From: an uncultured Rhodospirillaceae bacterium
GTDB lineage: Bacteria; Pseudomonadota; Alphaproteobacteria; RF32; CAG-239
NCBI GenBank assembly: GCA_900320035.1
Contig: ONQU01000152.1
Coordinates: forward strand, 1-5,278
Direction: 5' to 3'
DNA length: 5,278 bases
This document shows positions 1 through 5,036 of the stretch, in pieces (within the stretch, counting starts at the first letter, position 1; every line of letters begins with the position of its first letter). The position numbers and the translations under genes were made by a program. The notes beneath the pieces are model-generated. The model saw only the letters and a list, made by a program, of their open reading frames with translations. It ran no database searches and was not told the DNA's origin.

Positions 1-47
1 AAACTCAAAATTTCTCTGGCCCAGATAAAATTATCTTTAATCCCCAT
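1..47 (-). CDS. Partial CDS running off the left edge, N-terminus only (possible regulator)
   Basis: An ATG at 47 on the minus strand opens a reading frame with no stop before the window ends, giving 15 residues that begin MGIKDNFIWAREILS. A Shine-Dalgarno-like AGGT lies about 8 bases upstream. The fragment is too short for family assignment. The position, divergent from a small lysine-rich ORF about 100 bp away, mirrors the XRE gene and small ORF further right. By analogy it could be the start of a second XRE-type regulator, and the polar amphipathic start would fit, but this is inference from layout. Confidence 0.35.
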   Translation of the reverse strand, partial: MGIKDNFIWAREILS

Positions 48-58
48 TTTAGATACCT

Positions 59-98
59 ATATGAAATTAGTTTCTTCTCAAATTTATTAATATGAAAT
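59..98. repeat. Direct repeat ATATGAAAT, two copies 31 bp apart
   Basis: The 9-mer ATATGAAAT occurs at 59-67 and 90-98, in the gap between the left-edge minus-strand ORF and the plus-strand small ORF. The 31 bp step is close to three helical turns, which would place both copies on the same face of the DNA. This could be a regulator site, but in such AT-rich sequence chance is a serious alternative. Confidence 0.25.
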
Positions 99-150
99 AT
101 ATATTACACGAAAAAACAAATTATGCAATCTAATTTATAAGGACTACTAA

Positions 151-336
151 ATGAATATTATACAAATATCTGAAATTAAAGATATTAATCCCAAAGAATA
201 TTGTCGGCTGATCAGCCAAATATATCGCCAATTAAAGAGGGTAGAAAAAACAATGAAGCAATATTCTCTTAACGATAGCCTTCATTTTATACAACTTACC
301 ATAAAAAGCTTTAAGAAAGAAATTGCCAAAGAATGA
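151..336 (+). CDS. Small lysine-rich hypothetical protein, 61 aa
   Basis: I do not recognise this family. The start at 151 is supported by AAGGA seven bases upstream. The protein is basic and probably all-helical, with no signal peptide, membrane segment or metal motif. Residues 14-28 contain the pattern P-x4-R-x-I-x2-I-Y-R, and the last part (about 40-60) is a lysine-rich helix ending in FKKEIAKE. Both segments line up by eye with the small protein at 789-962, with about 14 extra residues between them here, suggesting paralogy. It converges on the XRE gene (8 bp between the two stop codons), so its transcript may run antisense into that gene. It could be a regulator partner, a toxin-like small protein or an antirepressor; nothing seen decides between these. 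Confidence 0.6.
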   Translation: MNIIQISEIKDINPKEYCRLISQIYRQLKRVEKTMKQYSLNDSLHFIQLTIKSFKKEIAKE

Positions 337-344
337 CGAACTAA

Positions 345-692
345 TCAATGATTAAAATGCTTAAGAAGCAGACAAAGTTGCTCATCAATATAGTCAAGAA
401 CATTATCATCAATTAGCTTAATTTTCTCGATTATTATATTTTCTTTTTCCAAACGAGATAAGCTTTTTTGGTTGCTAGTTTGATGGTTCAGCATGTCATC
501 TATTTTAACGTCAAAATATTGAGCTATGCGATAAATCATAAACAAATCGGGAACCACGGTTCCTCTTTCCAAATTCGAAATAGTTCGCCAGCTAACATCG
601 CAAATCGCAGCTAATTCCTCTTGTGTCATGTCAGCGCCTTCTCGCATAGCTCGAACTTTTAAGCCCAGATATTTTCTTACATCATCTTTCAT
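345..692 (-). CDS. XRE-family helix-turn-helix transcriptional regulator, 115 aa
   Basis: A Cro/C1-type HTH DNA-binding domain occupies about residues 8-68, with the family hallmarks visible: LKVRAMREGADMTQEELA (first two helices), then VSWRTISNLERG as the recognition-helix region, then PDLFMIYRIAQYFDVKIDDML closing the five-helix bundle. The remaining roughly 45 residues (NQKSLSRLEKENIIIEKI onward) look helical and may mediate dimerisation. I chose the ATG at 692; the frame extends to a TTG at 734, but that adds 14 residues not typical of the family and lies inside the proposed operator. Shine-Dalgarno pairing is weak (AAGG about 12 bases upstream). The gene is divergent from the 57-aa small ORF, and the inverted repeat between them suggests autorepression. 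Its targets beyond this locus are unknown; control of the downstream operon is possible but not shown. Confidence 0.88.
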   Translation of the reverse strand: MKDDVRKYLGLKVRAMREGADMTQEELAAICDVSWRTISNLERGTVVPDLFMIYRIAQYFDVKIDDMLNHQTSNQKSLSRLEKENIIIEKIKLIDDNVLDYIDEQLCLLLKHFNH

Positions 693-715
693 ATTATGTT
701 TATACCTTGAAATAT

Positions 716-735
716 ATTGTTTATCCACGAACAAT
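716..735. promoter_or_regulatory. Candidate XRE operator: ATTGTT-8-AACAAT inverted repeat
   Basis: A perfect 6+6 bp inverted repeat (ATTGTT, 8 bp spacer, AACAAT; 20 bp in all) lies in the divergent gap. It overlaps the expected transcription start of the XRE promoter and contains a possible -35 of the opposite promoter. Its size and position suit a dimeric Cro/C1-type repressor acting on both genes. Assignment to this regulator is inference. Confidence 0.45.
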
Positions 736-737
736 GT

Positions 738-766
738 TTCATAAAATTAATTTTAAATAGCAACAA
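738..766 (-). promoter_or_regulatory. Candidate promoter for the XRE gene
   Basis: On the minus strand TTGTTG (761-766) and TATGAA (738-743) are separated by 17 bp, matching sigma70 spacing with imperfect boxes (3/6 and 4/6). Transcription would begin near 731, inside the inverted repeat, leaving a leader of about 38 bases before the ATG at 692. A divergent candidate for the small ORF is TTGTTT (717-722), 17 bp, CATAAA (740-745) on the plus strand. Both are weak matches in AT-rich DNA. Confidence 0.35.
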
Positions 767-788
767 AATTCATATTAAGGATAGAACT

Positions 789-962
789 ATGAAACAAATA
801 AAAAACATCAAGAAGCTTAAAACAAAAAAACTAATTCAAAAAATATCAAACTTTTCTCCGATAATGATGGGGAAATTTCTATACAATTTCTACCGGCTAA
901 CCCCAAATCAAAAACTTTATTTAATAAAAACAATGGAAAATATCAAAAAACATAATTTATAA
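789..962 (+). CDS. Small lysine-rich hypothetical protein, 57 aa
   Basis: I do not recognise this family. The frame is open from 717, but the ATG at 789 has AAGGA seven bases upstream, the same spacing as the small ORF at 151, so I start there. The first 17 residues are strongly basic (MKQIKNIKKLKTKKLIQK). The middle (about 21-38) is more hydrophobic, with a methionine pair and FLYNFYR, and the end is a lysine-rich helix (KTMENIKK). It has no cleavable signal sequence or clear membrane helix; it could bind nucleic acid or a membrane surface. It is divergent from the XRE gene across a palindromic site, so it is probably repressed by that protein, and it ends just before a strong terminator. 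Roles as toxin, antirepressor or regulator partner are all open. Confidence 0.65.
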   Translation: MKQIKNIKKLKTKKLIQKISNFSPIMMGKFLYNFYRLTPNQKLYLIKTMENIKKHNL

Positions 963-970
963 GCTATCTT

Positions 971-999
971 AAACCCCGCATCTAACGCGGGGTTTTCTT
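971..999 (+). terminator. Rho-independent terminator after the 57-aa ORF
   Basis: AAACCCCGC (971-979) pairs perfectly with GCGGGGTTT (987-995) around a 7-base loop, followed by a short T-rich tract (TTTTCTT). This is a 9 bp GC-rich stem starting 8 bases after the stop codon, a textbook intrinsic terminator for the plus-strand small gene. Its arms also offer some pairing on the other strand. Confidence 0.88.
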
Positions 1000-1005
1000 G
1001 ATACC

Positions 1006-1034
1006 AAAAGAAAAACAACCGTTTTCCGGCTGTT
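1006..1034 (-). terminator. Rho-independent terminator closing the minus-strand operon
   Basis: Read on the minus strand, AACAGCCG (1034-1027) pairs with CGGUUGUU (1021-1014) around a GAAAA loop. This gives an 8 bp stem with one G-U wobble, followed by UUU-C-UUUU (1013-1006). The wobble is a C-A mismatch if read on the plus strand, so the structure is oriented for the operon ending at 1090. A further small hairpin (GGCTC 1054-1058 / GAGCC 1068-1072) lies between the stop codon and this terminator. Confidence 0.78.
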
Positions 1035-1089
1035 GTTTGTATTGATGAAGCTTGGCTCGAGAGTTAAGAGCCGAATATCTGTTGAATTT

Positions 1090-2217
1090 TCAACGTTCCT
1101 TAGAATAATTTTCAATGAATTTCTTTTGAATATTGTAAAGTTGTTCAACAGATTTTATATCAACCCATTCGTCTTCGGCATGATATCCTCCACCGCTATA
1201 ACTATGTAAAATAACAGAAGCACCTTTTTTATCTTTCAGCATACCGGAATTTGACATTCTACCATCACGTAAAAATTCAACTTTCTTATCAATAATACTT
1301 TCCACGATTTTTTTGTATTCCTTAATGACAGGATTATTACGATCTTCATTTACAAATCCCGTTTCATAGCGTATTTCATAACGTGTATTGCCAACCAAAC
1401 AGTTATTTAATATTTTTGCAACCTTTTTGGCATCCATTCCATCAACCAGCCTAAAATCTAATTGTGCTACAGCCATATCACTTACACGATTGATTTGATA
1501 CCCGCCGTTAATCATTCCAACATTAAGTGAATTCACCCAATAATGGCGACCAAAGAGTTTTTCTTGAGGTTTATTATCAATGTCAAAATAAGGAAAATAT
1601 TTTCTCAATTTACAAATAGAAGCCATGAGACTGTCAATGGCGCTTTTCCCTTCCCAAGGCAACATTCCGGAAGCCCGTTGACCTTCAGAAATTAAATTAA
1701 CAAAAACAACATCTTTATTCTTTTCGACAATGGTTGATATGCCGGATAGCGCATCAATATCCAAAATAATCTTTGCCTCAACACCTAAATTTTGCACAAA
1801 ATCCATACTCACGGCTTCTTGAATTTCCTCATCTGAGGTCAATACCACACCCATATCAAGCTTTTTGTTTTCCTTTTTTACCCAACTTAAAAGTTCTAAA
1901 CCAACGGCAACACCTGTTTTCATATCAAATGAACCGCGTCCTTTCAAATATTCATTATCAATAATTGGCGTAAATATTTTATCCGAGCCGGGAACAACAT
2001 CAATATGACCTAAAGACATAATATCAAATTTCCGTTTTTCACCATTACTCAAAATTAAAACCGGATTGTTCCCATTGTCATGGAATTCATAATATAGGTG
2101 ATTAGCTTTTGCATATCTCTCAATAAAAGATGCACATTCTTTTATTTCTTTGTAGTGATGCGAAATGGTCTTAAATTTAATTAACTTTTCCGCCAGATTT
2201 ATTACTTCTTTACTCAT
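1090..2217 (-). CDS. M20-family metallopeptidase (ArgE/DapE/CPG2-like), 375 aa
   Basis: A cytoplasmic zinc hydrolase of the M20 fold, which removes an acyl group or terminal residue from amino-acid derivatives or short peptides. Numbered from the ATG at 2217, the di-zinc site is visible: SLGHIDVVP (His71, Asp73), GRGSFDMKTG (Asp98), TSDEE (catalytic Glu130, ligand Glu131), LDID (Asp153 or Asp155) and GGYHAEDE (His346). The NGGYQINRVSD and LDFRLVDG segments are also typical. Length is normal for the family. In the lid domain the usual His-containing motif before the P-x-x-G segment reads QRASGMLPWEGKSAI, apparently with Ser183 in place of His. The frame extends 12 bases to a GTG at 2229 that overlaps the GNAT stop (GTGA) but lacks a Shine-Dalgarno; I prefer the ATG, preceded by GTGAG. 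As last gene of the operon it plausibly trims or hydrolyses the modified peptide. Exact substrate unknown. Confidence 0.88.
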   Translation of the reverse strand: MSKEVINLAEKLIKFKTISHHYKEIKECASFIERYAKANHLYYEFHDNGNNPVLILSNGEKRKFDIMSLGHIDVVPGSDKIFTPIIDNEYLKGRGSFDMKTGVAVGLELLSWVKKENKKLDMGVVLTSDEEIQEAVSMDFVQNLGVEAKIILDIDALSGISTIVEKNKDVVFVNLISEGQRASGMLPWEGKSAIDSLMASICKLRKYFPYFDIDNKPQEKLFGRHYWVNSLNVGMINGGYQINRVSDMAVAQLDFRLVDGMDAKKVAKILNNCLVGNTRYEIRYETGFVNEDRNNPVIKEYKKIVESIIDKKVEFLRDGRMSNSGMLKDKKGASVILHSYSGGGYHAEDEWVDIKSVEQLYNIQKKFIENYSKER

Positions 2218-2225
2218 GATTTTTC

Positions 2226-2714
2226 TCACTTAAAAACGTAGCAAATTTCCTCAATAGTGTGGTTTCTATCTTGAATTTTGCGATTATATCGTTCCCAAAC
2301 ACATCCACCTGATGTTTCATAAAAAGATGAGGCCTTTTTATTGTTTTTAATCATATATAAATAAAAACTTTCATCTTTTATTATTTTTTTATATGCCTTT
2401 ATCAATTCTGTGCCTACACCCTTCCGTTGGGCTGATGTCTTAACATATAATGCGTAAATCTCATGTTTAAGACCATATTCATCACGGGCAGGACCGGCCC
2501 ACAAATATCCCAAAACTTCGTTATATTCACAAACCAAAACCGTAAAATCAAGATTCTGAATATTTTCACACCAAGACGATATTCTCTTATCGTCAACTTT
2601 TCTTCCTTCTAAAATAGCGTCATCAATCAGTCCTTTATAGGCATCTTTCCATGTATCAACGCTTATTTTGGCAATTGCACGAGCATCTTTTATTTCAGCT
2701 TTACGGATTATCAT
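2226..2714 (-). CDS. GNAT-family N-acetyltransferase, 162 aa
   Basis: A typical single-domain GNAT, transferring acetyl from acetyl-CoA to an amine. The N-terminus MIIRKAEIKDARAIAKI is the usual first strand and helix. Residues 86-105 form motif A, EIYALYVKTSAQRKGVGTEL, with the Q-R-K-G-V-G acetyl-CoA pyrophosphate loop at 96-101. Residues 124-136 (NNKKASSFYETSG) give motif B with the conserved Phe-Tyr pair. Length is normal. The ATG follows the TAA of the radical SAM gene with no gap, and GGAGG lies 8 bases upstream inside that gene, so the two are tightly coupled. The downstream M20 gene begins 8 bases after its stop. In this operon it could acetylate the modified peptide or a released amino-acid product, as a tailoring step or as self-protection. 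The family alone does not give the substrate. Confidence 0.9.
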   Translation of the reverse strand: MIIRKAEIKDARAIAKISVDTWKDAYKGLIDDAILEGRKVDDKRISSWCENIQNLDFTVLVCEYNEVLGYLWAGPARDEYGLKHEIYALYVKTSAQRKGVGTELIKAYKKIIKDESFYLYMIKNNKKASSFYETSGGCVWERYNRKIQDRNHTIEEICYVFK

Positions 2715-3725
2715 TTAAATTTCCTCCAAAAAACAATTATCATCGTTGTTGTTTAACTCTCCATATTTATATAGGCTGGCAGCTCGGCAACCTCCGCAAC
2801 AATTAACAAATTTACATTTTCCGCATTTTCCCTTAAAGGTTTTTCTGTTGCGTAAGGTAGCTAAAATTGGAGAATTATTCCAAATATCTTCTAATTTTTT
2901 GGTTTTAATGTTTCCGCAACTGACACGAATAAACGGACAAGGCAAAAAATCTCCTTCAGCCGTAACATAACCCGCGGCAATACCGGCTAAGCAACCGCCA
3001 CATATCCCGCTGTCGGGCGGCATATTTTCAAATTCCATCCGTCTTTTCTCATCAACCAAAAAACGAAAATGGTGTGATAAATTGATAAAATTTTCTTTTT
3101 TGCTTTCGGAAACAATATAACTGAAGGCTGTTTTCAACTCTTTCGGTTGCGGAATCAAAGGCATTAAATCCTTTTTTATTGCAATCAAACAATTGAATGC
3201 AATTGTACATTTTTGTTTTTTTGCATAATCAATCATCAGTTTGATATCAGTCAAATTATTCTTGTTGATAGTAACATAAAGTGTGATGGGAACACTATAT
3301 TTATGTAATAAAGCAATCGCCCGTTCTAATTGGGGAAAGTAATTTTTCCTTAAAACTCCGGATTTTTGTGGTACACCGTCAAGACTCATCTGCACACCGG
3401 AAAAAATTTTGCATTTAGAAGCTTTTTCCTCATCTATTAAAATACCATTTGTTAAAAGTGCAACATCAGGAATACCTATTTGTTTTGCATATTTGGCATA
3501 TGCAAAAATATTTTCATCCAACAAAGGTTCACCGCCCGTCAAAACCAGACGATTTATACCCATTTCATTGGCCTGATAAATTGTATTTCTGATATATTTT
3601 TCTTCTAAATCAATTTGTTGGTTACCGCCAACATAACAATGAATACAATTCAAATTGCACCTTTTGGTTATTTCAATTTCTAAAATATGTAATCCGCTGT
3701 TATTTTCTCTGTATTTCATAGGCAT
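2715..3725 (-). CDS. Radical SAM/SPASM enzyme 2, peptide-modifying type, 336 aa
   Basis: Radical SAM enzyme using an S-adenosylmethionine-bound [4Fe-4S] cluster. Numbered from the ATG at 3725, the CX3CX2C motif is CNLNCIHC (Cys23, 27, 30) and the SAM-binding GGEP is at 64-67. The C-terminal SPASM domain carries CX12GX4C (Cys245, Gly258, Cys263), then CGKCKFVNCCGGC (Cys301, 304, 309/310, 313), and Cys331 near the end. The spacing in the second group is CX2CX4CX3C if Cys309 is the ligand, one residue shorter than usual, with a doubled cysteine. Cys242 and Cys270 are additional. The frame extends to a TTG at 3755, but GAGGAG at 3730-3735 points to the ATG at 3725 (4 bases away) or 3719 (10 bases away). 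The gene overlaps the end of enzyme 1 by 20-26 bases. SPASM enzymes of the PqqE/NirJ/sactisynthase group modify peptides or tetrapyrroles; the neighbouring peptide gene favours a peptide substrate. No RRE domain is seen. Confidence 0.9.
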   Translation of the reverse strand: MPMKYRENNSGLHILEIEITKRCNLNCIHCYVGGNQQIDLEEKYIRNTIYQANEMGINRLVLTGGEPLLDENIFAYAKYAKQIGIPDVALLTNGILIDEEKASKCKIFSGVQMSLDGVPQKSGVLRKNYFPQLERAIALLHKYSVPITLYVTINKNNLTDIKLMIDYAKKQKCTIAFNCLIAIKKDLMPLIPQPKELKTAFSYIVSESKKENFINLSHHFRFLVDEKRRMEFENMPPDSGICGGCLAGIAAGYVTAEGDFLPCPFIRVSCGNIKTKKLEDIWNNSPILATLRNRKTFKGKCGKCKFVNCCGGCRAASLYKYGELNNNDDNCFLEEI

Positions 3726-4758
3726 CAAACTCCTCACAATAAGGATCTTTATCAAAGCAATTGCCTTTTAACATATATGTCATCGCTTTACATCCACCGG
3801 CGCATGTCCGAAATTTTTTACAAGAATCACATCCCTTATCAGAACAATCATAATGTCTGAATTTGTTTAAGACTTCGGAATTTTGCCAAATATCAAGCAA
3901 GTTATCATTTATGGCATCTCCGCAATAAAATTCTTTTCTTTTTAAGTGATTACACGGAACAATGTGCCCGGAAGCCGTGATAACCATGGTAAAACGTCCC
4001 GCCATACAAAACGGAAAATCCATTTTGCGATTTTCGTCTGACATAAATAAAAATGCATGACACAATTGTAGATTAATCTCTTTTTTTATACCGGATAAAT
4101 CAATATCATTTTTCAACTTCAGCCATTCTTCTTTATTCAGCATTAAACTTTTTGACTCTTGAGAAATAGGAATAAAATCCAACAAATGACATTTATTAAC
4201 CCCAAGTTGTTTTGAAATTTTTGCCATAGGCACAACCGACTTATAATTTTTATTGGTAACGACCAATGTTGTCACAACATTATCCGCTCCCATTACATCC
4301 GCCAACTGTCGTATTGTCTCCATTGATTTTGCAAAAGAACCTTGCTTTCCTCGAAGCAAATCATGAACAGACGGACTATCAGAATCAATATTAGTAAAAA
4401 TCTTATTCAAACCGGCATTTTTAAGTTCATTTATAATATCGGAATTTAACAAAGAAGCATTCGTCGTCAACCAGACATCAATATCTTTATCCCTCAATTT
4501 ATGAATGGCTTTTAGAAGAACGTTTTTGCGTAATAAAGGCTCTCCGCCGGAAAATGACACGACAACAGGATTAAGTTCATTGACAATTTTATCCACAAGC
4601 TGTAATAATTGCTCATCACTTAGTTCCGGCTCACGCAAAAAATCGTTATTTTTGTTATAACAATAACGACAATCAAAATTACACTTATTCGTAACATCAA
4701 TCTGTACTTTAGTCGGGCGCACAAAAAATCTTGAAAACTCTTGCTGGATAAATCCCAT
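3700..4758 (-). CDS. Radical SAM/SPASM enzyme 1, peptide-modifying type, 352 aa
   Basis: Radical SAM enzyme with the cluster motif CNFDCRYC (Cys26, 30, 33), aromatic Tyr34 after it, and GGEP at 71-74. The SPASM domain has the full seven-cysteine pattern: CX12GX4C (Cys251, Gly264, Cys269), CX2CX5CX3C (Cys310, 313, 319, 323) and Cys341, so two auxiliary iron-sulfur clusters are expected. Cys279, just before GDAI, matches a cysteine at the same place in enzyme 2. The two enzymes also share a segment before the SPASM domain (DENRKMDF here, DEKRRMEF there), indicating paralogy. The start at 4758 has AAGGTG five bases upstream. It follows the 26-aa peptide gene after a hairpin and overlaps enzyme 2 at its end. 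Likely role: forming a thioether, C-C or other radical-made bond in the peptide. The exact reaction cannot be read from sequence. No N-terminal RRE domain is visible. Confidence 0.92.
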   Translation of the reverse strand: MGFIQQEFSRFFVRPTKVQIDVTNKCNFDCRYCYNKNNDFLREPELSDEQLLQLVDKIVNELNPVVVSFSGGEPLLRKNVLLKAIHKLRDKDIDVWLTTNASLLNSDIINELKNAGLNKIFTNIDSDSPSVHDLLRGKQGSFAKSMETIRQLADVMGADNVVTTLVVTNKNYKSVVPMAKISKQLGVNKCHLLDFIPISQESKSLMLNKEEWLKLKNDIDLSGIKKEINLQLCHAFLFMSDENRKMDFPFCMAGRFTMVITASGHIVPCNHLKRKEFYCGDAINDNLLDIWQNSEVLNKFRHYDCSDKGCDSCKKFRTCAGGCKAMTYMLKGNCFDKDPYCEEFDAYEIQRK

Positions 4759-4773
4759 TGAAACACCTTATAT

Positions 4774-4804
4774 AAAATGGCAGGCCGAAGCCTGCTGACA
4801 TTTT
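4774..4804 (-). terminator. Stable cUUCGg hairpin between peptide and maturase genes (attenuator or processing element)
   Basis: On the minus strand GCAGGC (4795-4790) pairs with GCCUGC (4785-4780) around UUCG, closed by a C-G pair, the exceptionally stable cUUCGg tetraloop. Outer arms AAAAUG (4804-4799) and CAUUUU (4779-4774) extend the stem past a 3-base bulge and include the stop codon of the peptide gene. The following U-rich stretch (CAUUUUAUAU) is interrupted, so termination is probably partial. Such an element between a precursor gene and its enzymes usually serves to make more peptide mRNA than enzyme mRNA. Confidence 0.65.
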
Positions 4805-4883
4805 AGTTATAATTTACCAAACAGCCTTTTTCCAGGGCTTCTTTCATGGTAATTTTCCATGTATCTTTATTTTCTTCCGTCAT
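4803..4883 (-). CDS. Putative RiPP precursor peptide, 26 aa
   Basis: A short gene missed by length cut-offs. ATG at 4883 is preceded by AGGAG with ideal 7-base spacing, and the frame ends in TAA. The first 20 residues are polar and probably helical (acidic MTEENKDT, then WKITMKEALEKG), as in a recognition leader. The last six are CLVNYN, containing the only cysteine plus Asn and Tyr residues that radical SAM enzymes often modify. It is the first gene of the operon, directly behind the strongest promoter in the window and just ahead of two SPASM enzymes. Size and placement resemble PqqA (about 24 aa), mycofactocin and other short precursors, but the sequence lacks the PqqA E-x3-Y motif and the mycofactocin end. 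Which residues are modified, and where the leader is cut, are unknown; a cut after Gly20 is a guess. Confidence 0.75.
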   Translation of the reverse strand: MTEENKDTWKITMKEALEKGCLVNYN

Positions 4884-4917
4884 TTTATTTCTCCTAATAA
4901 ACTAAAATAACAGACGC

Positions 4918-4946
4918 ATGATAACAAAATTTTTCAAAAAGGTCAA
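4918..4946 (-). promoter_or_regulatory. Strong sigma70-type promoter of the peptide/radical SAM operon
   Basis: On the minus strand TTGACC (4946-4941) and TATCAT (4923-4918) are separated by exactly 17 bp, each matching consensus at 5 of 6 bases, with a TG one base upstream of the -10 box (extended -10). Transcription should start near 4911, giving a leader of about 28 bases with AGGAG before the peptide ATG. This is the best promoter in the window. Confidence 0.8.
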
Positions 4947-4953
4947 TAAAAAA

Positions 4954-5022
4954 TCAATATTCTGAAATACTTTGTAAATTAAACACAGAAGCCACATACT
5001 CGACGGGCATCCCTTGTTTCAT
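4954..5022 (-). pseudogene. 22-codon ORF, possible tail remnant of an Rpn/PD-(D/E)XK-type protein
   Basis: An ATG at 5022 with AAAGG about 7 bases upstream opens a 22-codon frame ending in TGA just before the operon's -35 box. The translation contains MKQGMPVEYVASVFNL. From memory, this resembles the K-x-G-x-x-x-E-x-[IV]-A-x-x-x-x-L tail that ends many Rpn (recombination-promoting nuclease/transposase-like) proteins. It lies 14 bases after the stop of the 56-aa ORF in another frame. It could be the end of a decayed gene, a genuine small peptide gene, or chance. No cysteine is present. Confidence 0.3.
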
Positions 5023-5036
5023 CTTGTGCCTTTTGA

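Noticed and set aside
342..354. TAATCA-A-TGATTA palindrome over the XRE stop codon
   Set aside because: A one-base loop cannot form a hairpin, it is AT-rich and lacks a U tract, so it is not a terminator. A protein site is possible but unsupported.
1081..1094. GTTGAA-TT-TTCAAC palindrome over the M20 stop codon
   Set aside because: The two-base loop and lack of a U tract rule out an intrinsic terminator; the better structure is at 1006-1034.
1773..1964. Plus-strand 63-aa open frame inside the M20 gene
   Set aside because: It lies opposite a well-conserved metallopeptidase region and has no ribosome site; it is an antisense shadow.
2414..2596. Minus-strand 60-aa frame inside the GNAT gene
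   Set aside because: It overlaps the GNAT in another frame across conserved motif A; it is a shadow.
2746..2970. Plus-strand 74-aa frame opposite radical SAM enzyme 2
   Set aside because: It is antisense to the cysteine-rich SPASM region and has no family features of its own.
4803..4883. PqqA or mycofactocin precursor identity for the 26-aa peptide
   Set aside because: The PqqA E-x3-Y motif and the mycofactocin C-terminal Val-Tyr are absent, and no PqqD/MftB-like partner is present in the window.
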